The notes beneath the pieces were generated by a model. It was not told where the DNA came from. It saw only the letters and a program-made list of their open reading frames with translations, and ran no database searches. Below, in pieces: positions 7,931 to 15,762 of a stretch of DNA of 64,000 nucleotides (position 1 is its first letter; the number at the start of each line of letters is the position of its first letter). This DNA comes from DATHZQ01 sp965216945. Its GTDB lineage: Bacteria; Actinomycetota; Acidimicrobiia; Spongiisociales; UBA5794. Made by a program: the position numbers and the translations under genes. The stretch spans positions 868,001-932,000 of the forward strand of contig CBDCGU010000003.1 in assembly GCA_965216945.1 (NCBI GenBank), in the 5' to 3' direction.

Positions 7931-8256
7931 CCGCCCTGCCTGCTCGAGGTGAGGTCTGGTGGTGTGAGCTGCCCGAGGTCGCTCGCCGGCCCGTCGTGGT
8001 GTTGTCCCGGGATGTCGCCATCCCAAGACTACGTCGAACGATCATCGCCCCTTGTACGACCACCATCCGCGGTCTACCGAGCGAAGTCCTCCTCGAGCCG
8101 TCCGAGGATCCCATCCCCCAGGCCTCAGCAGTGAATCTCGACGCGATGGAGAGCGTCTCGGTCGGAACACTCACGCAGCGATTGGGACGCCTGAGCGATC
8201 GGCGGATGCGCCAAATCTGCGCAGCGTTCAACGTCGCCGTTGACTGTGCCGGCTGA
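7927..8256 (+). CDS. mazF: MazF/PemK-type endoribonuclease toxin
   Basis: This 109-residue protein has the PemK/MazF fold signature: N-terminal RGEVWWCELPE, then RRPVVVLSRD, a central loop ending in TIIAPCTTTIRGLPSEV, and the conserved late segment SAVNLDAMESVSVGTL. MazF enzymes cut single-stranded RNA at short sequence motifs and arrest growth when free of antitoxin. The Arg in the PVVV(L)SRD region and the Thr in the TxxIRG loop match residues linked to catalysis in the family. The length is typical and the gene looks intact. It is translationally coupled to the antitoxin (GTGA overlap). A short hairpin follows at 8267-8284. Confidence 0.92.
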   Translation: MTALPARGEVWWCELPEVARRPVVVLSRDVAIPRLRRTIIAPCTTTIRGLPSEVLLEPSEDPIPQASAVNLDAMESVSVGTLTQRLGRLSDRRMRQICAAFNVAVDCAG

Positions 8257-8266
8257 AGCGGCAAGC

Positions 8267-8284
8267 CCCGCCATCGAAGGCGGG
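8267..8284 (+). terminator. Hairpin after mazF
   Basis: CCCGCC-(ATCGAA)-GGCGGG forms a perfect 6-bp stem 11 nt after the mazF stop. No U-tract follows. Confidence 0.35.
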
Positions 8285-8422
8285 TCGGAGGGACAGTGCG
8301 TGGATCGCCAGATTGACGTCGTCGCACGTCCACAGACGTCCACCCCGGGCTGCAGCCGTCGCCGCAACGCCCTGACCCGGGCGTTTTCCGCAGAGGTCCG
8401 CCTCGATCAACCCGGGAGCGTT

Positions 8423-8450
8423 CGGCAGCGTTGCCGTTTGCCGGCTGCCG
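8423..8450 (-). terminator. Hairpin downstream of the halogenase-like gene
   Basis: CGGCAGC (8423-8429) pairs with GCTGCCG (8444-8450), and a second GGCAACG-type pairing is nested inside. It lies about 10 nt beyond the stop of the minus-strand flavoprotein gene. There is no T-run. Confidence 0.35.
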
Positions 8451-8459
8451 TGCCCGGAG

Positions 8460-9788
8460 TCAGACGAGCGAGAAGTCGAATTCCTTGACCTCGTGGAGCT
8501 GTGCGTCGGTCACCTCGGGCGCATCGCCACCGGTCATCTCGAGCCAGTTGTCGGTGCGGGTCGTCAGCGATGAAACGACGTACATGAGCTCCTGCAGCTC
8601 GCTGCGCTCCATCTGGATGGCCTGCCTGGCGAGCTCGCTGACCGTGCCTTCCGACCGATACTGCGGAAGTGCCAGCGACCGGGCGATCTCGTAACGACCC
8701 CGGAGCTGGCGCTCGAAGATGGCGCGGGTGCCTTCTGCTGCATCGGGCTTGGTGAGACACCGATCGACCGCCCAGGCGGCTGCCGAACCGGAATACAGCG
8801 CCAGCACGACACCGACCGAGAAGATCGGGTCGACAAACCCGGCGGCGTCCCCGGCCATGACCCATCCCGGCCCGGCGAGCTGATCGGTTTGGAATGAATA
8901 GTCGGCGATGGATGCCGTCGAGTTGGGGATCAGCTCAGAGCCGACGAGCAGATCTTTGACGATCGGCACCTGGCGGGTGCGCCGCTCGAAGAAGTCCTCC
9001 CACGTCTCTCCCTCGTTGCGGGCGGTCTTCACCTGGGCCCTTGGCAGCACCAGTCCCACGCTCGTGCTGTCGCGGAGCAGGATGAACCAGCACCAGCCAT
9101 CGTCGCCGGTGTCCTTGATGTTCGTGACATACGTGACCGGGGCGTGGTCGCGCCATTGATCGTGGGTCCTCGCCTTGCCGTCCAGCGACAGGTAGCGGGT
9201 GTTCTTGTAGTAGCCCCACACGCTGAGGTACTTGAACGCCGCATCCATGTGCCGGATGCCGAGCTGGCGGCCCATGACCGCATTCTGACCACTGGCATCG
9301 ATGACGTACTTGGCGCGGATCTCGCCGTTGCCGTGCTCCGAGCGGTACTTGACATGCGCATAGTCGAGACCAGAGGCTTCGTCGTGGCCCGTGTCGGCGC
9401 CGCTGACCGCGACGTCCTCGAAGGTGGCGGCACCCTCGGAGGCGGCGTGCTCGAAGAGGATCTGATCGAAACGGGGCCGTTCGACGTGCATCGCCGGCCG
9501 GTCGTATCCGAAGGCCTTGAACGCGTGGGCGAGGGTCCGCCCCTGCCAGTGGACCATGCCGCCGGCCTTTGCGATGAAGTCCTCGGCGATGATCTTGTCG
9601 GTGACCCCCATGAGGTCCATGTACTTCCAGAAGTCGGGGATGAGGCTCTCGCCGACCTTCTCCCGCGGATGACGGTGCTTCTCGAGCACGACGACATCGT
9701 GGCCCTTCTGAGCGAGCAACGTCGCCGCCAGGCTGCCCGCGGGGCCACCGCCGACGACAACGACGTCACACTGCTTCGGGATGCTCAT
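8460..9788 (-). CDS. FAD-dependent halogenase-like monooxygenase
   Basis: This 442-residue flavoprotein has the FAD-binding Rossmann motif GGGPAG (residues 13-18), the E-K acidic strand (VVLEKHRHPREKVGESLIP) and the late FAD motif GDAAGFVDPIFSVGV. KVGESLIP and GWCWFILL correspond to positions conserved in flavin-dependent halogenases (GxSxxG / WxWxIP) and related FAD monooxygenases. Here the WxWxIP motif reads WCWFIL, so halogenation is uncertain. Such enzymes need a separate flavin reductase, and none is nearby. The start is ATG 9788 with GAGGGGGAAC upstream. It stands alone between mazF and the GH13 gene, with no biosynthetic cluster. Alternatives are a geranylgeranyl-reductase-like or other substrate hydroxylase. 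Confidence 0.8.
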   Translation of the reverse strand: MSIPKQCDVVVVGGGPAGSLAATLLAQKGHDVVVLEKHRHPREKVGESLIPDFWKYMDLMGVTDKIIAEDFIAKAGGMVHWQGRTLAHAFKAFGYDRPAMHVERPRFDQILFEHAASEGAATFEDVAVSGADTGHDEASGLDYAHVKYRSEHGNGEIRAKYVIDASGQNAVMGRQLGIRHMDAAFKYLSVWGYYKNTRYLSLDGKARTHDQWRDHAPVTYVTNIKDTGDDGWCWFILLRDSTSVGLVLPRAQVKTARNEGETWEDFFERRTRQVPIVKDLLVGSELIPNSTASIADYSFQTDQLAGPGWVMAGDAAGFVDPIFSVGVVLALYSGSAAAWAVDRCLTKPDAAEGTRAIFERQLRGRYEIARSLALPQYRSEGTVSELARQAIQMERSELQELMYVVSSLTTRTDNWLEMTGGDAPEVTDAQLHEVKEFDFSLV

Positions 9789-9849
9789 GCTCGTTCCCCC
9801 TCATCGCCCATGGCATCGGGCTCGTCAGACTCGTACTCGCGCGGACGAT

Positions 9850-9866
9850 TCGGTCACCACGACCGA
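9850..9866. repeat. Short inverted repeat
   Basis: TCGGTC and GACCGA are separated by 5 nt in the gap between the flavoprotein start and the GH13 stop. It could be a terminator of the mal operon or an operator of the flavoprotein gene. Confidence 0.25.
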
Positions 9867-9926
9867 CAACGGCACAGTACCCCGGGCCTCATCGCTGGGG
9901 AACCCCCGGCGCATGGGTCGAGAGCA

Positions 9927-11828
9927 TCATTTGGCGGGTCCGGGGCCGGGGTCAGCATCTGGCCCGCGTGCCGATCGGATCGCCACAGCCCCCGACCTCG
10001 AGCCCAGGCGGAGCCCATCGACGCTCGCCGTGGCCGAACCAACGGACCACAACACCCGGTCCGTACCCGCCACCGGCACCAGCGCCTCGCGGGAACCGAG
10101 GTTGAGGGCCGTCACGACTCGTTCACCGTCGAGCACCCTCTCGTAGGCGAACGCCTCTGCCGAGTGGAACACGACCCGCCAGTGGCCGCGGCGCAACGCA
10201 GGATGCCGGCTACGGAGACGAACCAGACCGACCATGGCGGCATGATGCTCGCTCCCGGTGGAATCCCAGACCATCCCACGACGATTGTCGGGGTCGGCGC
10301 CTCCTTCCATGGCCAGCTCGTCTCCGTAGTAGATGCCGGCGATGCCCGGAAACGTCACCTGCACGAGCGACGCAAGCAACAGGGCTCGAGCGTCGCCCCC
10401 GGCGAGGTTGATGAAGCGCGGCGTGTCGTGGCTCGAGAGCAGGTTCTGGTTGAGCGCAGTCGCCGCCGGCGAATACATGACCGTCAGCTCGAGCAGGCCC
10501 TCGAGGAAGGCCGTGGTGTCGATGGTCCCGGTGGCGAAGTAGTCCACGGCGAGGTCGCGGAACGTGTAGTTCATCACCCCGTCGAACTCGTCGCCGCCCA
10601 GCCAGCGCCGGGCGTCGCCCATGACTTCGGCGAGCAGGTAGGTGTCTGACCTGATCCGCCGCACCTCGCGGCGCATGTCCGCCCAGAAGTCGTGGTCGAC
10701 GTAGCGGACCACGTCCATACGCCACCCGTCGATGTCGTACTCCCGCACCCAGTGGGCTGCGACATCGAGCATGTAGCGGCGCGCCGCCGGGCTGGCGAGG
10801 TTGATCCTGGGCATCAGGGGGACGCCGTACCAGGCGTCATAGCACGGCTCGAGGACCGGACCGTCACCGCCCACTGCTTCGACCGGTACACCGCTCTCCG
10901 TTTGGAACCGATCGAGATGGACACCCCAGTAGGAGCCCGGTTCGAGCAGGTGGGGCCGATAGCGAACGCGAACCGGCCAGTCGTGCACCACGAACCAGTC
11001 GGCGTAGTCGGAGTCGGGACCGTTGGTCACGAGATCGGAGAACGCAAAGAACCGCGGGTGGCAATGGTTGAAGGACGCGTCCAGGATCACGCGGAGGCCG
11101 CGGGCGTGGAGCTGATCGACCAGTTCGCCGAGGGCGGCGTTGCCGCCCAACGACGGTTCGACCTGCAGGTAGTCGACGGTGTCGTAACGATGGTTCGACG
11201 GCGATGTGAAGATCGGGTTGAGATACACCACGTCGACACCCAGTTCCACGAGGTGATCGATGCGAGCGGTGATGCCGGGCAGATCCCCGCCGAGGAAGCT
11301 ACGGCTCGTCGGTCTCACCGACCAGGGCACGACGCCGGGTGGGTCGAGCGTCGGATCGCCAGACGCAAAGCGCTCCGGGAAGATCTGATACATGACGGCC
11401 CCGGACGCCCAATCCGGGGCGTCGTGGTCCGCCACGTCGGCCACCACAACGCGAAAGCGGTCGAGCCGCTCCACACCGCTGGCCATGCCGGTCGGCGTGA
11501 CGTAGGCGGCCTGACCGTTGGCGAAGCGCGCCGCGATGCTGCATGCCAGATCCGGAGCGGCCGGTTCGAGCGCCGCCTCCCACACCGACACGGACCCGGC
11601 AGCCCCGATCCGGGTCATGACGTGACCGTTCACATCACCCGCTCGGACCACCACCATCGCCTCGACGGCATCGGCGGGTGCGAGCAGCCGAAACCGCAGC
11701 ACACCGCCGGCCTCCCGCGACAAGAACGCCGGGTCGGAGGGATCGAAGTCGATGCGGCGCGGGCGGACCGTGCCGGGGCCGTACGGCTGGAAGTCGTCGG
11801 CCAATGGCCGGATCGGAGCCGGCTGCAT
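9927..11828 (-). CDS. Alpha-amylase family (GH13) maltodextrin-degrading enzyme
   Basis: This 633-residue glycoside hydrolase has an N-terminal beta-sandwich (about 1-130) and a GH13 barrel. The conserved regions are visible in order: DASFNH (region I), GWRMDVVRYV with the nucleophile Asp (region II), LLAEVMGD with the acid/base Glu (region III) and SSHDTPR (region IV). A beta-rich C-terminal domain follows. The layout resembles cyclomaltodextrinase, neopullulanase or maltogenic amylase. There is no signal peptide, so it acts in the cytoplasm on maltodextrins brought in by the ABC permeases encoded just upstream. The ATG at 11826-11828 lies 1 nt past the malG stop, so the three genes form one operon (malF-malG-GH13). 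Confidence 0.93.
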   Translation of the reverse strand: MQPAPIRPLADDFQPYGPGTVRPRRIDFDPSDPAFLSREAGGVLRFRLLAPADAVEAMVVVRAGDVNGHVMTRIGAAGSVSVWEAALEPAAPDLACSIAARFANGQAAYVTPTGMASGVERLDRFRVVVADVADHDAPDWASGAVMYQIFPERFASGDPTLDPPGVVPWSVRPTSRSFLGGDLPGITARIDHLVELGVDVVYLNPIFTSPSNHRYDTVDYLQVEPSLGGNAALGELVDQLHARGLRVILDASFNHCHPRFFAFSDLVTNGPDSDYADWFVVHDWPVRVRYRPHLLEPGSYWGVHLDRFQTESGVPVEAVGGDGPVLEPCYDAWYGVPLMPRINLASPAARRYMLDVAAHWVREYDIDGWRMDVVRYVDHDFWADMRREVRRIRSDTYLLAEVMGDARRWLGGDEFDGVMNYTFRDLAVDYFATGTIDTTAFLEGLLELTVMYSPAATALNQNLLSSHDTPRFINLAGGDARALLLASLVQVTFPGIAGIYYGDELAMEGGADPDNRRGMVWDSTGSEHHAAMVGLVRLRSRHPALRRGHWRVVFHSAEAFAYERVLDGERVVTALNLGSREALVPVAGTDRVLWSVGSATASVDGLRLGSRSGAVAIRSARGPDADPGPGPAK

Positions 11829-11829
11829 C

Positions 11830-12780
11830 TCAGCCCTTGACCGCTCCCTGGGTGAGACCGCTGACGATGGCGCGCTGGAAGACGAGGAAGGTCAGGGCGA
11901 TCGGCAGGGCTCCGATCACGGCGCCTGCGGCAAGCTGCCCCCACTTCGACGCATAGTCGGACAGCGTGAACGTCTGGATTCCGATCGTGTAGGTGAACTC
12001 GGACACGGAGGTGAGGACCGTCCGAGCCAGGACGAACTCTTGGAAGGTGATCGTGAACTGGATGATGAAGATCACGGCGAGGATCGGCCGCGTCAGCGGG
12101 AAGATGATCCGCCAGAAAACGATCGTCGGTGAAGCGCCGTCGACCCGGGCCGATTCGTCGAGCGACGTGGGCACGGAATCCATGAAGCCCTTGATGAGGA
12201 ACGTGTTGAATCCGATGGCTCCGCCGAGGTAGACGAGGATCAACCCGGCGTGCGTGTCCAGACCGAAGGAGGGGAAGACGTCGCCGATCTGCTGGAGGAT
12301 CAGGAAGATGGCGACGAAGGCCAGGAACTGGGGGAAGACCTGCACGAGGAGGAGGCTCAGCAGCCCGATGCGGCGACCCGTGAAGCGGAACCGGCTGAAC
12401 GCAAACGCAGACATGGAGGCCAGCATCACGGTGATGGCGGACACGATCAGTGAGATCCGCCAGGAGCTCCACAGCCAGGTCATGAACGGCGACTGCGGCG
12501 GGTTCTCGAGGATCTCGCGGTAGTTGTCGAACGTTGCGCCGTCGGGAACGAACTGGGATCCGGAGAGGGTGTCGATCGGATTGATAGAGGCGGACACCAT
12601 CCACGCGATGGGGAACAAGGCGAAGAGCACGACGACCCCAGCCACGACATAGCGCCAACCCAGCTCGCGCACCCAGCGACCGAACGGCATCGGCGTGTAT
12701 TCGATCTTCTCCTTGGGTTTCCTGGAGAACGAGAGCCGGCGGGTCGCCTGTGTGGTGGCCTGTGCCTCAGATGTTGCCAT
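11830..12780 (-). CDS. malG: Maltodextrin ABC transporter permease MalG-type
   Basis: This is the inner-membrane permease of a carbohydrate ABC importer of the MalG type, 316 residues. Six membrane segments are apparent. The EAA loop that contacts the ATPase reads SARVDGASPTIVFWRIIFP. I chose the ATG at 12780 (protein beginning MATSEAQ), giving a 14-nt overlap with malF; the longer reading frame upstream is just malF read in another frame. It should pair with MalF as a heterodimer and receive substrate from the MalE-type lipoprotein encoded at 17579-18901. No MalK-type ATPase is in the window. Actinobacteria often use one shared ATPase (MsiK) encoded elsewhere. Confidence 0.92.
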   Translation of the reverse strand: MATSEAQATTQATRRLSFSRKPKEKIEYTPMPFGRWVRELGWRYVVAGVVVLFALFPIAWMVSASINPIDTLSGSQFVPDGATFDNYREILENPPQSPFMTWLWSSWRISLIVSAITVMLASMSAFAFSRFRFTGRRIGLLSLLLVQVFPQFLAFVAIFLILQQIGDVFPSFGLDTHAGLILVYLGGAIGFNTFLIKGFMDSVPTSLDESARVDGASPTIVFWRIIFPLTRPILAVIFIIQFTITFQEFVLARTVLTSVSEFTYTIGIQTFTLSDYASKWGQLAAGAVIGALPIALTFLVFQRAIVSGLTQGAVKG

Positions 12781-14425
12781 AGATGTCCTCCAGGCGACGT
12801 GTGAACCGGAACCCGATGCTCGAGATGACCAGCACGATGAAGAAGATGAACACCGTGATCGCAGCCCCCAGCCCGAACTGGTTGCCGCGGCCGCCGGCGA
12901 TCGCGAGGTCATATGTGAACGTGATCAAGATGTCGGTGGCGCCCACGGGAACTGCTGCGTCCAGGATCGGGGGCCCGCCGACGGTGAGGAAGTAGATGAT
13001 GGCGAAGTTGTTGAAGTTGAACGCAAAAGACCCGATGAGCAGCGGGGCGAGCGACACCATCAGCATCGGGAAGGTGATACGCCGGAACACACCGAATCCA
13101 CCGGCGCCATCGACGCGGGCCGCCTCCTGCAGCTCGGCGGGGATCGCCTGCAACGCACCCGTCGAGATGAGGAACATGTAGGGGAAGCCGAGCCACGTGT
13201 TCACGAGCAGCACGGCCACCTTGGCCCAGTTGTCGTCGGTGAGCCACGGCACGGGCCCCAGGCCAAACGTAGACAGCAACGAGTTGACCTGCCCGAAGTC
13301 GGTGTTGAGCAGTCCCTGCCAGATGAAGATGCTGAGGAAGGCCGGTACCGCGTAGGGCAGGATGTAGACCGAGCGAAAGAACGTCCTCCCCCGGAAACGA
13401 TCGTGCTGCATCGTGATCGCCAGACCCAGACCCAGGGCGAAGGTCAGGAACACCGAGCCGGCGGCAAACACCAGGTTCCAGACGAACACCCCGACGAAGG
13501 GCTCGCGGATCGCCGGGTTGGTGGCGATGTCGCTGTAGTTGCGCAGCCCGACGACGGCGACCCACCCGGGATCCAGCACCCGCCCGTCCTCGCAGACGAA
13601 GTTGCCAAGGGTGGCTTCGGTGTCTCCGACCGAGCACACCTGGTCGTTGACGGCGTCGCGCAGCACGTCCCGGTCGGCGTCGTAGAAGAACTGCTGGGAT
13701 GCCAGCACGACGCGCCCCTCGGACAGACCGAGTACCTGTACCTCGCCGCGCTCGACATCGACGATCAATTGATCGAACTGCAGCGTGTTCGCCAGCTGGA
13801 AGACCTCGGCGGTGCTGAGCAGCCTGTAGCCGCCGATCTCCTCCGGCACCCCATCGCCGTCGTCGTCGACGATCCCGAGGTCGGCCGGTGTCTCGTCGAG
13901 CGGTTCGAGGGGCTCCTCGGTACGCCCCCGCGGTTCCCCGAACAGGAGCTCACCGTCATCGGCGACGAGGAGGAACCGGATCTCCTCGTCGTCGTTGCGG
14001 AAGACGTACAAGTCGAAGAGCTCCCCGGGGTCGTCGGGGTCCGTGAACACACGGCTCTCCAGGATCTCGATGACCTGGGCCTTGTTGAGCACGTTCCCCG
14101 TCGCCCAGTTGGTGAACGACACGTAGAACGTATACAGGATGGGGATGACGAGGAACGCCACCATGAACACGAGACCGGGTGCGGTCCAACGGAGGGGGCC
14201 GGTGTTGGGTGAGAGATACACCCAATTGACGAAGATGGCGCCGATCACCAATGCGGCGAGGAACAGCCAGGCCCCGTCTGCGATGAGAACGATCGCCGAG
14301 TAGATGGCGATCGCATCGACGAGGGCGAGGGCTGTGAGTTTCAGCCAGAAGCCCCTCCCGTATTCCATACGGCTACGTGGACGCGGCGTCGGCGGCGTCT
14401 CGGTCCTCTGCCGTAGATCGGTCAT
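12767..14425 (-). CDS. malF: Maltodextrin ABC transporter permease MalF-type, with large extracytoplasmic loop
   Basis: The 552-residue permease is longer than the usual ~300 residues of sugar-ABC permeases. The first membrane helices (about residues 25-110) are followed by an insert of roughly 200 residues before the core permease. The core contains the EAA loop EAARVDGAGGFGVFRRITFP. The insert resembles in position the MalF P2 loop of enterobacteria, which contacts the binding protein. It includes an Asp-rich DDDGDGVPEE segment like a calcium-binding loop, and two cysteines (CSVGD, CEDGR). Translation starts at ATG 14425. The gene heads the malF-malG-GH13 operon, and an inverted repeat at 14495-14540 precedes it. 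Confidence 0.92.
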   Translation of the reverse strand: MTDLRQRTETPPTPRPRSRMEYGRGFWLKLTALALVDAIAIYSAIVLIADGAWLFLAALVIGAIFVNWVYLSPNTGPLRWTAPGLVFMVAFLVIPILYTFYVSFTNWATGNVLNKAQVIEILESRVFTDPDDPGELFDLYVFRNDDEEIRFLLVADDGELLFGEPRGRTEEPLEPLDETPADLGIVDDDGDGVPEEIGGYRLLSTAEVFQLANTLQFDQLIVDVERGEVQVLGLSEGRVVLASQQFFYDADRDVLRDAVNDQVCSVGDTEATLGNFVCEDGRVLDPGWVAVVGLRNYSDIATNPAIREPFVGVFVWNLVFAAGSVFLTFALGLGLAITMQHDRFRGRTFFRSVYILPYAVPAFLSIFIWQGLLNTDFGQVNSLLSTFGLGPVPWLTDDNWAKVAVLLVNTWLGFPYMFLISTGALQAIPAELQEAARVDGAGGFGVFRRITFPMLMVSLAPLLIGSFAFNFNNFAIIYFLTVGGPPILDAAVPVGATDILITFTYDLAIAGGRGNQFGLGAAITVFIFFIVLVISSIGFRFTRRLEDIYGNI

Positions 14426-14494
14426 GTGCGCGTGATCCTACTCACCCGCGATCAGGCGCCGATGAGGCGACCGGTCGCTCTCTGGCGATTCCCG

Positions 14495-14540
14495 TTCTTG
14501 CGTATCTGGCCGCGGCACTCCGGCGCCGGATACGCAAGAA
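14495..14540. promoter_or_regulatory. Inverted repeat upstream of malF (operator candidate)
   Basis: TTCTTGCGTATC (14495-14506) and GATACGCAAGAA (14529-14540) are perfect 12-bp arms around a 22-nt spacer, 70-115 bp upstream of malF. The TTCTTGC/GCAAGAA ends recur in the malE-lacI intergenic region (around 19009-19018), so the LacI-type regulator at 19063 is a plausible ligand. An alternative role is an RNA hairpin. Confidence 0.45.
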
Positions 14541-14663
14541 TCCCGGAGGCGGCCGGCGTGTTCGTTCGTGCGTACATGGGCGCGGCATGGTGCACTCAGC
14601 TACGCAGAAAGAACGGCAGCCTCACTCGCACGCAGCATCGTGCTTCTTGCCAGACTGGGGGAC

Positions 14664-15638
14664 GTGATCACGCCCGAGCGCTTCTCCGACGTCGTCTGGC
14701 TCAATGCGACCTTGGGCTCGACCTGGCCAGGCGGCGAGCTGACCGCTTCGCGGCCGGTACGTATCGGCGAGGCGTTTGGTCTGAGCGGTGAGATCTACCG
14801 GCTGCACGTCACGACGACCAGCGGCGCCGAGTGGACGTTGATCGCCAAGATCGAGGATCTGGAACGGCACCGGCGAGCGGAGCGAGCGCATCGGCATGCG
14901 GCACCCGTCCTCGGCCATGGCGCCCCGGCGCTGTATGGCACGGCGGAGGACGGGGTCGGCGCCCTCCTGATCGAGGACATCCATCCCGCCGAACAGGGCG
15001 ACGACATCGCCGGTTGCAGCCGCGAGCAGTCTCTCGACATCGTTGGGCTCGTCGGTTCGCTCCACCACCGGACGCGATTCCGAGACGCGTCTGGGGCCGA
15101 GCGGTGGCAGCCCAGAACCAGGCTGTCGGGCGAGTGGGCGACGCGGCTCGCCCGAGCTGCCGGCCGCTACCCCGACATCATCGACGCAGAACGCCTCCAG
15201 CGACTGGAGCGCCTCCTCGATGAGCTGCCGACGGCGGGCGAGGTGTTGACGCGACTCCCTGAGACCTGGATCCATGTCGATCCGCACCTCGACAACGTAC
15301 TGTGGCGACCAGACGGGAGCCCGGTGCTCATCGACTGGTCGAATGCGCGCCGAGGCCCGCCGGCCATCGACCTCGCGGCACTCCTCATCGGCCACTCCTT
15401 CAGGCTGGACTCGCAGTTGGAGCCGGAGACCCTCCTGGCCGAGTACGCCGAGATCACCGGCGATGCCCCGGCAGAGCTTCTCCCTCCGACGAAGGCGGCG
15501 CTGAAGGTCGCCTTCATCTCTGGGATCGTCGCATGGGCGGGGGAGGAGTCGAACGAGGGATTTCACCCGCGCAAGATCGACCTGCGGGACTCCGGCATTT
15601 CCCGTGCCCTTCTCGCTCTCGAATGGGTCGACCGATGA
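14664..15638 (+). CDS. Aminoglycoside phosphotransferase-like (APH/choline kinase family) protein
   Basis: The 324-residue protein has a protein-kinase-like fold. The catalytic loop WIHVDPHLDNVLW contains the H-x-D-x-x-x-x-N signature (about residues 200-212), and the metal-binding Asp is in VLIDWSNARRGPPAID. The family phosphorylates small molecules such as aminoglycosides, choline, homoserine or sugars, and the substrate cannot be inferred. I placed the start at GTG 14664. A longer frame from 14568 would add about 32 residues that look unrelated to the family. It is divergent from malF and lies inside the split maltose locus, so a role on a sugar such as maltose or glucose is conceivable but not shown. 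Confidence 0.78.
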   Translation: MITPERFSDVVWLNATLGSTWPGGELTASRPVRIGEAFGLSGEIYRLHVTTTSGAEWTLIAKIEDLERHRRAERAHRHAAPVLGHGAPALYGTAEDGVGALLIEDIHPAEQGDDIAGCSREQSLDIVGLVGSLHHRTRFRDASGAERWQPRTRLSGEWATRLARAAGRYPDIIDAERLQRLERLLDELPTAGEVLTRLPETWIHVDPHLDNVLWRPDGSPVLIDWSNARRGPPAIDLAALLIGHSFRLDSQLEPETLLAEYAEITGDAPAELLPPTKAALKVAFISGIVAWAGEESNEGFHPRKIDLRDSGISRALLALEWVDR

Positions 15639-15762
15639 GGGCACGTCCCGAACACGCCGCTCGCAGGATCGAGGAGCCCACGCGAGGACCTTCTCGTTCG
15701 TTGCGGCGCACTCGTGCACTGACCCTGTGAACATGCAGCATCGTGCATGGCATCCTTGGACG

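Noticed and set aside
14664..15638. A phosphotransferase gene as antibiotic resistance
   Set aside because: The family also acts on many metabolites, there is no mobile context, and the motifs do not specify a drug.
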